Assembly (NCBI GenBank): GCA_964404205.1
Contig: CAYOJD010000153.1
Coordinates: 1-5,454, forward strand
Direction of reading: 5' to 3'
DNA length: 5,454 nt
Source of the DNA: CAZWBR01 sp964404205
Lineage (GTDB): Bacteria; Bacteroidota; Bacteroidia; Bacteroidales; Prolixibacteraceae
The notes under the pieces were generated by a model. That model was not told where the DNA came from. It saw only the letters and a list, made by a program, of their open reading frames with translations, and did not search any database. Shown piece after piece: positions 1 to 4,849 of this stretch (its first letter is position 1; each line of letters starts with the position of its first letter). The position numbers were made by a program, and so were the translations under genes.

Positions 1-35
1 AACAACAATATACTCTTCGAAGCCATATCCATATA

Positions 36-104
36 CAAAACTTGTTTTGCTGTAATATAACTTTTTATAACTTTATGAAAAGTTAATACGGAAAACTTCA
101 TAAA
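36..104. repeat. Cluster of short inverted repeats upstream of the perR-like promoter
   Basis: Three inverted repeats can be read directly. CAAAAC/GTTTTG (36-41 and 44-49) is separated by 2 bp. AACTTTT/AAAAGTT (59-65 and 78-84) is separated by 12 bp. TTTATGAA/TTCATAAA (72-79 and 97-104) can be extended by AGTT-ACTT-like pairing (82-84 with 94-96) around a 9-nt loop and a 2-nt bulge. The last two share bases and are mutually exclusive as hairpins. Neither is followed by a T tract on either strand, so they do not look like intrinsic terminators. They lie about 25-90 bp upstream of the promoter -33 element, where an upstream regulator site could be. The region is very AT-rich, so chance symmetry is a real alternative. 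Confidence 0.3.
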
Positions 105-126
105 AAAAACAGTTGAAAAGCGTAAA

Positions 127-156
127 TTGTTCATCGATGAAAAATATATATATTTG
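127..156 (+). promoter_or_regulatory. Bacteroidota-type sigma(ABfr) promoter of the perR-like gene
   Basis: TTG at 127-129 and TATATTTG at 149-156 match the Bacteroidota primary-sigma consensus (TTG near -33, TAnnTTTG near -7) at every fixed position, with a 19-bp spacer. Transcription would start about 5 bases after the -7 box, giving a leader of only about 15 nt before the ATG at 177. No Shine-Dalgarno-like sequence is seen in that leader, which is normal for the phylum. Confidence 0.78.
130..155. promoter_or_regulatory. Two abutting perfect palindromes inside the promoter, candidate operator
   Basis: TTCATCGATGAA (130-141) and AAATATATATATTT (142-155) are each perfectly self-complementary and touch without a gap. 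The first fills the left part of the -33/-7 spacer. The second runs into and overlaps all but the final G of the -7 box. A dimeric repressor bound here would block RNA polymerase. The downstream gene encodes a PerR-like protein, a family that often represses itself at AT-rich dyads, so autoregulation is a reasonable inference. Neither palindrome matches the Bacillus PerR box closely, and the alternating A/T one could arise by composition alone. Confidence 0.4.
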
Positions 157-176
157 TAACGAATTCAGAAAGTTAT

Positions 177-596
177 ATGAACGACATACAAATTAAGGCA
201 TACCTGGAGAAGAATGGTGTAAGGCCCTTGCAAAAAAGGGTCAGGATAATGAAATATTTAATTTCAAAGAGAAATCACCCAACGGTTGATATGATTTATT
301 CTGATTTGATTCACGAAATTAAGGGGCTTTCAAAAACAACAGTTTATAATGTTTTGAACCTGTTTGTTGAAAAAGGCCTTTCGTTGTCGCTCAATATCGA
401 AGGAAATGAAGTTCGTTACGATGCTGATACTTCGGTTCACGGGCATTTCAAATGCAAGACTTGCAGTGGTGTTTTCGATTTCAGGGTGAAAAAGGAAGAT
501 TTGCCAGACCCGTCACTCAATGGTTTCAGAATTGATGAATTGCACTACTATATACATGGTGTTTGTTCGTTCTGTATCGAAAAGATGGATGCGTAA
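177..596 (+). CDS. Fur-family transcriptional regulator, PerR-like peroxide sensor
   Basis: This 139-aa protein has normal Fur-family length and layout. An N-terminal winged helix (about residues 1-80) contains the recognition helix around LSKTTVYNVLNLF (51-63), followed by a metal-binding dimerisation domain. Two CxxC pairs, Cys93/Cys96 and Cys130/Cys133, form the structural zinc site. By spacing against Bacillus subtilis PerR (His37, Asp85, His91, His93, Asp104), the regulatory metal ligands are His34, Asp82, His88, His90 and Asp101. The aspartate at the last position, where Fur usually has glutamate, favours PerR over Fur or Zur. In PerR, peroxide oxidises the Fe-binding histidines and releases DNA, derepressing detoxification genes. 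The ATG at 177 sits about 15 nt after the expected transcription start. The gene appears monocistronic, with its own promoter and a terminator 20 bp after the stop. The family call is firm; the peroxide-sensing role is inferred from the ligand set. Confidence 0.92.
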   Translation: MNDIQIKAYLEKNGVRPLQKRVRIMKYLISKRNHPTVDMIYSDLIHEIKGLSKTTVYNVLNLFVEKGLSLSLNIEGNEVRYDADTSVHGHFKCKTCSGVFDFRVKKEDLPDPSLNGFRIDELHYYIHGVCSFCIEKMDA

Positions 597-616
597 TTGC
601 TTAAATATTTAACCAT

Positions 617-645
617 AAAAAAACCGGAATTTCTCCGGTTTTTTT
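617..645. terminator. Bidirectional intrinsic terminator between convergent genes
   Basis: CCGGA (624-628) pairs with TCCGG (634-638) around a 5-nt loop. The stem is flanked by seven A on the left and seven T on the right, so each strand reads as a GC-containing hairpin followed by a T tract. On the plus strand it lies 20 bp after the perR-like stop. On the minus strand it starts 2 bp after the stop of the DUF4494-type gene, so it can serve both. Confidence 0.87.
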
Positions 646-647
646 AT

Positions 648-1220
648 TTATTCCTCTTCTTCAATTTCTTCTAAATCTTCGTCCAGTTCTTCTTCAGTTT
701 CTTCCTTTTCAGAAGCATAAAAATCAGCTTCCCTGGTTAAAAAGGAGTCTGGCTTTTCGACGGGTTTAAAACTCTCAGAGATAAGTTTATCATCGGTCGA
801 GTAGGGGAAGACATCCATTACGGTACTTTCGTTAATGGCTGAAATCTCGAAGTCGGCCATCATCCCTTTCATCGCTTCAATGATTTGGTCATATGCATTT
901 CTGACATTGTCAGAAAAAACAATGATCATTTGCGAAACACGTTTCTCTTTACCGTTTTCTTCATCAACAGTAATAAATGTCACTTTGGCTTTAAACCAGC
1001 GGTCGCCGCGCTCGGAAGGGATAATTTCCGATATATTCGATTTCGAGATTTTGGTGACGGTAAATTCACCGCTAACCATTGTTTGCAATTCTTTATAGAT
1101 GCGGCTTTCGGCTTCGGTAAACGATACAGCATCGAGAAGATAAGTTTCGCTGGCCCTCTTCTCGCGGCCATTTTCGTCGATTTTGGTGTATTTAGCGGTA
1201 CATTCAAACCATGTATTCAT
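648..1220 (-). CDS. DUF4494-type protein with internal duplication and acidic C-terminal tail
   Basis: This 190-aa protein resembles the DUF4494 family of Bacteroidota, from memory of the WFECxxKY N-terminus and ENGxEKR motif; its function is unknown. It consists of two similar units of 65 residues, 4-68 and 75-139. Each begins with WF, carries ENG(R/K)EKRxS about 15 residues in, then an A/S/D-rich helix-like stretch, and ends in a hydrophobic residue plus Pro (IIP, VFP). A linker and a strongly acidic tail (about 170-190, mostly Glu/Asp) follow. No signal peptide or membrane segment is visible, so it is probably cytoplasmic. The ATG at 1220 is preceded by an A-rich leader without a Shine-Dalgarno site. 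It is the last gene of the likely msrA-lipoprotein-DUF4494 transcription unit, 33 bp after the lipoprotein stop, with a terminator directly behind it. The family assignment needs a profile search; the open frame and duplication are seen directly. Confidence 0.85.
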   Translation of the reverse strand: MNTWFECTAKYTKIDENGREKRASETYLLDAVSFTEAESRIYKELQTMVSGEFTVTKISKSNISEIIPSERGDRWFKAKVTFITVDEENGKEKRVSQMIIVFSDNVRNAYDQIIEAMKGMMADFEISAINESTVMDVFPYSTDDKLISESFKPVEKPDSFLTREADFYASEKEETEEELDEDLEEIEEEE

Positions 1221-1253
1221 AGTGTTTTTTTTATTTTATTCTATATTAACAGA

Positions 1254-1955
1254 TTACTTGACTATTTTATCGAGGTTTTCTTTGATAACCTTACCCCAGA
1301 TGACATATCCGTCGCGGTTGAGATGCAGTTTGTCGGCCATAAATAATTCGTTACGTGGCTCGCCGTTTTCGTTCAGAAAATGTGAAGCTGTTTGAATGAA
1401 ATAGACATTTTCTTCAGAATCAGCATATTTCCTCAATGCTTCATTTGCTGCTTTAATCTTTTCCCAACTGGGCCAACGGCTGAGTGTCGGCGTTATTTCA
1501 ATAAAGAAGATTGGCTTGTCGGAAGCATGTTTTCGCGACACCTTTACAATATGATTGGCTAAACGGATAATTTCATCGGGCGACTTGTCTTCAGGCGATC
1601 CGGTGATGTCGTTGGCCACAAAAACAACCAAAGCTTTATATTGATGGGGAGTAATAATCCGTTCGGCATACCAGGCCAAATCGGAATATTTAGAGCCTCC
1701 AAAGCCACGTTGGATGACTTGCCAGGGGGCAACGTCTTCTTGAATGGTCGACCATAACCTGATACTGGAACTTCCGGTAAAGAGAATGGCATTATTGGGA
1801 TAACTTTCTGATTTATCTAATTTTTCGAAAGCTAAAATATCATTTTCCCAACCGGTTGCACTATTGGCATACTTTTTTAACGTGTTGCACGAAGTGGCCA
1901 AAATGAGCAGAATGATGACAAAGAATCGGCTCTGCTGAAACTTTAAAATTTTCAT
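1254..1955 (-). CDS. SGNH/GDSL-family hydrolase, predicted lipoprotein
   Basis: Read from the ATG at 1955, this is a 233-aa protein. A GTG four codons upstream is possible but would put PHG before the signal sequence, so I prefer the ATG. Residues 1-22 form a type II signal peptide (basic start, FFVIILLIL core, ATS before Cys23), predicting lipidation and an envelope location. SGNH blocks appear in order: GSSS at 61-64 with Ser63 as likely nucleophile (Asp of GDS replaced by Ser), Gly in RGFGGSKYSDL (84-94) for block II, VAND at 113-116 with Asn115 for block III, and DKLH at 208-211 giving the Asp208/His211 pair of block V. The fold covers esterases and carbohydrate acetylhydrolases, including 1-alkyl-2-acetylglycerophosphocholine esterase-like enzymes; the substrate cannot be told from sequence. 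It lies 57 bp downstream of msrA and 33 bp upstream of the DUF4494-type gene, probably in one operon. Confidence 0.86.
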   Translation of the reverse strand: MKILKFQQSRFFVIILLILATSCNTLKKYANSATGWENDILAFEKLDKSESYPNNAILFTGSSSIRLWSTIQEDVAPWQVIQRGFGGSKYSDLAWYAERIITPHQYKALVVFVANDITGSPEDKSPDEIIRLANHIVKVSRKHASDKPIFFIEITPTLSRWPSWEKIKAANEALRKYADSEENVYFIQTASHFLNENGEPRNELFMADKLHLNRDGYVIWGKVIKENLDKIVK

Positions 1956-1981
1956 ACCATGAGGCACTTTTGATTTACCCT

Positions 1982-1989
1982 CAAAGATA
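1982..1989 (-). promoter_or_regulatory. Possible -7 promoter element before the SGNH lipoprotein gene
   Basis: On the minus strand 1989-1982 reads TATCTTTG, a full match to the Bacteroidota -7 consensus TAnnTTTG. It lies 26 bp before the ATG at 1955, in the gap after msrA. No TTG is found at the matching -33 distance (about 2009-2012), so this is at best half a promoter. It might allow expression of the two downstream genes separately from msrA. Confidence 0.3.
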
Positions 1990-2012
1990 GCATTTCAAAC
2001 CGACAGGCCTAT

Positions 2013-2642
2013 TTACGGGTTCCCTATTTTTTCAACAAACATTTTCCTGAACTTCTCAATTTTAGGCGTAATTACCACTTTGCAATAGCCTTGGTTGGGG
2101 TTGTTTTCGTAATAGTTTCGGTGATAATCTTCGGCCGGATAAAACTTCTCAAAATGAGTCACCTGAGTTACAATTGGTTTTGGCCAGAGTGTACGACTGT
2201 TCAACCGAGCAATCATGGTCATCGCTTCAGTCTTCTGTTTTTCATCGTGATAAAAAACAATCGAACGATATTGTGTGCCAACATCGGCGCCTTGTCTGTT
2301 CAGCGTTGTGGGATCATGTGTCATAAAGAAAACTTCTAGCAAATCCTGATAGGAGAGTATCGAAGGATCAAAAATAATCTGAATACATTCAGCATGACCT
2401 GTTGTTCCGGTACAAACCTGCCTGTATTCAGGATTTGTGGTCTTGCCTCCGGAATACCCTGGGGTTACACTTATTACACCTTTCAACTCAACGAAAATGG
2501 CTTCGGTACACCAAAAGCAACCATTTCCAAGTGTCGCCGTCTCCCTGTTATTTGCCGCTTTTAATGATTGTGCCATAACTTGATAATTGATTGAAAAGAG
2601 CACTAAAAACGTCAGGACAATTTTTGTTCGCTCATCTTTCAT
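2013..2642 (-). CDS. msrA: Peptide-methionine (S)-S-oxide reductase MsrA, exported
   Basis: MsrA reduces the S epimer of methionine sulfoxide in proteins. This 209-aa copy has the signature GCFWCTE at 41-47, with Cys42 as catalytic nucleophile and Glu47 as the acid. Other family blocks are GYSGG (62-66), YRQVCTGTTGHAE (73-85 region), HDPT (109-112), GADVGTQYRS (118-127) and AEDYHRNYY (170-178). Extra cysteines at 45, 76, 85 and 187 give possible resolving residues; a Cys directly after GCFW is a known variant. Residues 1-25 look like a Sec signal peptide (charged start, IVLTFLVLFSI core, VMA then Gln), so the enzyme probably works in the periplasm, repairing envelope proteins. No MsrB domain is fused. 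It starts with ATG at 2642, has no clear promoter match upstream, and heads the minus-strand cluster ahead of the lipoprotein gene. Confidence 0.95.
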   Translation of the reverse strand: MKDERTKIVLTFLVLFSINYQVMAQSLKAANNRETATLGNGCFWCTEAIFVELKGVISVTPGYSGGKTTNPEYRQVCTGTTGHAECIQIIFDPSILSYQDLLEVFFMTHDPTTLNRQGADVGTQYRSIVFYHDEKQKTEAMTMIARLNSRTLWPKPIVTQVTHFEKFYPAEDYHRNYYENNPNQGYCKVVITPKIEKFRKMFVEKIGNP

Positions 2643-2816
2643 GGTAACTTTTTTGTTTTTTTAAACGTGAAGAAAAGTCTAAGGTTAACGACATTCGGCT
2701 CCATATTGCTTTTTTCCACAAATTTTCTTACATTTAATAGTAGAACCACTTGAGGACCTTTCACTTTGCGGGTGCGAAATCTTTATCCAGTTTTTAAATC
2801 TAAATTTTATAAAACA
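2643..2816. other. Divergent intergenic region between msrA and the helical protein gene
   Basis: This 174-bp AT-rich stretch separates two genes read in opposite directions and must hold their promoters. On the plus strand I see one plausible promoter (2706-2736). On the minus strand, towards msrA, no TAnnTTTG match is found; the msrA leader contains A runs (about 2646-2662 read in reverse). No convincing dyad, RNA structure or small gene is visible. Confidence 0.6.
2706..2736 (+). promoter_or_regulatory. Candidate promoter of the helical protein gene
   Basis: TTG at 2706-2708 and TACATTTA at 2729-2736 match the Bacteroidota consensus except for the final base of the -7 box (A instead of G), with a 20-bp spacer. 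The expected transcription start near 2742 gives a leader of about 75 nt to the ATG at 2817, or about 24 nt to the alternative TTG start at 2766. Confidence 0.33.
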
Positions 2817-3509
2817 ATGGTCGGAAAAACTATCGGGATGAATGAGTTGGAGATTTCGCTTGTTGCCCACAGAGTGATGCAAAACCTTGATCGTGATAAA
2901 TCAGACTTTAGCGAAAGCCCGGACGAGGATCTGATTCAAGCGTTTAAACTTAAAATTGAAGAGAATGATCATTTAAATCCTCTTGAAAAGCTTCGTAAAG
3001 AGGTTGAAATGAAGAAGCAAAAAATTGATAACTATATGAGTCATTATCATCCGCTGATGAATATCTCGGAAGGCCTTTTGCATAAATCAGTGGATGAATA
3101 CGGATTGAAAGAGAAAATATCTGCTTTTCATTTAACTGAAATAAGAGAGTCGCTTCATAAAGGGAATGTATGGGAAACACTTAAATACACAAGATTGATT
3201 ATTGCCAAAGTGCAGAAACATATTGATGAACTGGCCAATAAAGAGCTTTTTTTGCGGATAATTGAAGACTTACATCTGTTTGCCGAAAATCTTCACCGGG
3301 CCGAAATGGAGTATGCCGAAGCTGTTCACCAACGTGATATGGCAGAATTGGAACATCTCTATTCGAAAGAGCAGCTCGGAATGATATTGGAGGAGGTGTT
3401 AGAAATGTCAGACAAAATTTATTCAGGGCATAATCAGGCCAAGTTGAATGACTATTCGATTGAGGGTATTATGGCCGAGTGGCAAATGAAAAGGACAGTT
3501 CCTCAATAG
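2817..3509 (+). CDS. Hypothetical helix-rich cytoplasmic protein
   Basis: I do not recognise this protein. From the ATG at 2817 it has 230 aa; the frame is open from a TTG at 2766 (17 more residues, basic and aromatic), and an ATG at 2838 is also possible. I chose 2817 because ATG is more likely than TTG. It lacks cysteine, a signal peptide and membrane segments, and is rich in Glu, Lys, Leu and His. Almost the whole chain looks alpha-helical, with charged heptad-like stretches around residues 52-75 (PLEKLRKEVEMKKQKID) and 140-200, separated by a His-rich segment MSHYHPLMN (74-82). The composition suggests a soluble helical bundle or coiled-coil dimer. It is transcribed away from msrA and converges on rimO, so its neighbours say little about its job. 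Codon use and coherent composition over the full length support a real gene. Confidence 0.77.
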   Translation: MVGKTIGMNELEISLVAHRVMQNLDRDKSDFSESPDEDLIQAFKLKIEENDHLNPLEKLRKEVEMKKQKIDNYMSHYHPLMNISEGLLHKSVDEYGLKEKISAFHLTEIRESLHKGNVWETLKYTRLIIAKVQKHIDELANKELFLRIIEDLHLFAENLHRAEMEYAEAVHQRDMAELEHLYSKEQLGMILEEVLEMSDKIYSGHNQAKLNDYSIEGIMAEWQMKRTVPQ

Positions 3510-3517
3510 AACCCCGG

Positions 3518-4807
3518 TTATTCTATCTCTCCGTAAAGATCGAAATCGTCAGCCGAGATTATTTTGACATTGTAAAAATGGCCGGTTTCGAGTTTTTCTG
3601 CCTTAATCAATACTTCTCCATCCACTTCGGGCGAATCAAATTCAGTTCGTCCAATAAAGTATTCTCCCTCCTTGCGGTCGATAATAACTTTCATCGTAAG
3701 GCCAATCTTTTGGGCGTTGATTTCAGCTGATATTTCCTGCTGAATGGCCATAATCCCGCTTGCACGTTGTTGCTTGATCTCATCGGGGATATTGTCTTCG
3801 TAGGTTTCTCCGGCAAAAGTATCTTCTTCGTGCGAGTAAGGGAAAACACCCAGTCGTTCGAAGCGCATATCTTTCACAAATTGCTTCAGCTCGGCAAAAT
3901 CTGCTTCTGTTTCGCCGGGATGGCCAACCAGCAAGGTTGTCCGAAGATGAATGCCAGGAACCTCTTCGCGGATTCTTTTAATCAGCGATATGGTTTCTTC
4001 TTTGGTAATATTTCTGCGCATCTTTTTCAAAACATTGTCGCTGCAATGTTGCAATGCGATATCGAGGTATCGGGCAACATTTTCCCTCTCCCTGATAACT
4101 TTCAGAATTTCAAATGGGAAACTGGCGGGGTAGGCGTAATGGAGTTTTATCCATTCAACACCGCTCACATCGGCTATGGTTGATGTGAGTTCAGCCAGTT
4201 TATGCTCTTTATATAAATCGAGGCCGTAAAACGATAAATCCTGCGCGATCATCAGAATCTCCTTTACCCCTTTCTCGGCAAGTCTTTCGGTCTCGGCACG
4301 CAACTCTTCGATCGGAACGGAAAGATGTTTACCTGTCATACGCGGAATGGCACAATAGGAACATGTCCTGTTGCAGCCTTCCGATACTTTTAGGTAAGCA
4401 TAGTGGGGTGGGGTAGTAATATATCTTTCGTGCGAAAGGCTCATTTTATATTCAGCCTTTAAATCTTCTACCATCTTCTTCACCTGAAACTTACCGTAAA
4501 ACCCATCAACTTCAGGAACTTCTTTTAAAAGATCTTCTTTGTAGCGCTCAGTCAAGCAGCCAAATACAAAAATCTTATCGATTAAGCCTTGATTTTTGGC
4601 ATCTACATATTCCATAATGGTATCAATCGATTCTTCTTTGGCATCCAAAATAAAGCCGCAGGTGTTGATGGCTACGATACGGGCGTCAGTACCATCCGCA
4701 TCGTGACTTACCTGATAACCGTTTGCTTTCATTTGAGACAAAAACAGTTCGGAATCAACTAGATTTTTGGAACATCCAAGTGTTACAACATTGATTTTCT
4801 TAGCCAT
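3518..4807 (-). CDS. rimO: Ribosomal protein S12 methylthiotransferase RimO
   Basis: RimO is a radical-SAM enzyme that adds a methylthio group to the beta-carbon of a conserved aspartate of ribosomal protein S12. Starting at the ATG at 4807 (MAKKINVVTLG) it has 429 aa, close to the family norm; a TTG three codons upstream is less likely. The N-terminal methylthiotransferase domain has its three cluster cysteines: Cys12 (LGCSKN), Cys50 (NTCGF) and Cys84 (FGCLTE). The radical-SAM CxxxCxxC motif CNRTCSYC is at 145-152. YLDIALQHCSDNVL (247-260) and LLVGHPGETE (292-301) are typical of the family, and a TRAM domain occupies about 362-429. LGCSKN and the H-x-S-D-rich central region favour RimO over the tRNA enzyme MiaB. 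It lies 42 bp downstream of ftsY, a pairing common in Bacteroidota, and is likely co-transcribed. Its stop codon is 8 bp from that of the convergent gene, with no terminator hairpin between. Confidence 0.97.
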   Translation of the reverse strand: MAKKINVVTLGCSKNLVDSELFLSQMKANGYQVSHDADGTDARIVAINTCGFILDAKEESIDTIMEYVDAKNQGLIDKIFVFGCLTERYKEDLLKEVPEVDGFYGKFQVKKMVEDLKAEYKMSLSHERYITTPPHYAYLKVSEGCNRTCSYCAIPRMTGKHLSVPIEELRAETERLAEKGVKEILMIAQDLSFYGLDLYKEHKLAELTSTIADVSGVEWIKLHYAYPASFPFEILKVIRERENVARYLDIALQHCSDNVLKKMRRNITKEETISLIKRIREEVPGIHLRTTLLVGHPGETEADFAELKQFVKDMRFERLGVFPYSHEEDTFAGETYEDNIPDEIKQQRASGIMAIQQEISAEINAQKIGLTMKVIIDRKEGEYFIGRTEFDSPEVDGEVLIKAEKLETGHFYNVKIISADDFDLYGEIE

Positions 4808-4849
4808 CTGGAACAATTATGTTACTAAATATTCGTGTTATTTCGGTTT

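Noticed and set aside
65..79. TTATAACTTTATGAA as a classical PerR box
   Set aside because: Only about 9 of 14 fixed positions agree with the Bacillus consensus and the right half is out of register, not better than expected in DNA this AT-rich.
885..1346. Plus-strand open frames of 87, 153 and 70 codons across 835-1395
   Set aside because: They lie antisense to the DUF4494-type and lipoprotein genes, have no family features, and their phenylalanine- and isoleucine-rich composition is what antisense of a coding frame gives.
1559..1792. 77-codon minus-strand frame inside the SGNH hydrolase gene
   Set aside because: Proline-rich shadow in another frame of a gene whose catalytic blocks are all in the longer frame.
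3767..4183. 138-codon plus-strand open frame, with a second overlapping at 3951-4133
   Set aside because: Antisense to the radical-SAM and linker part of rimO, which is unambiguous; no motif or promoter supports it.
4805..4816. Upstream TTG start for rimO (MFQMAKK)
   Set aside because: RimO proteins normally begin close to the (K/R)hxhhxLGCxKN strand, and the ATG at 4807 gives that; the TTG would add three unneeded residues.
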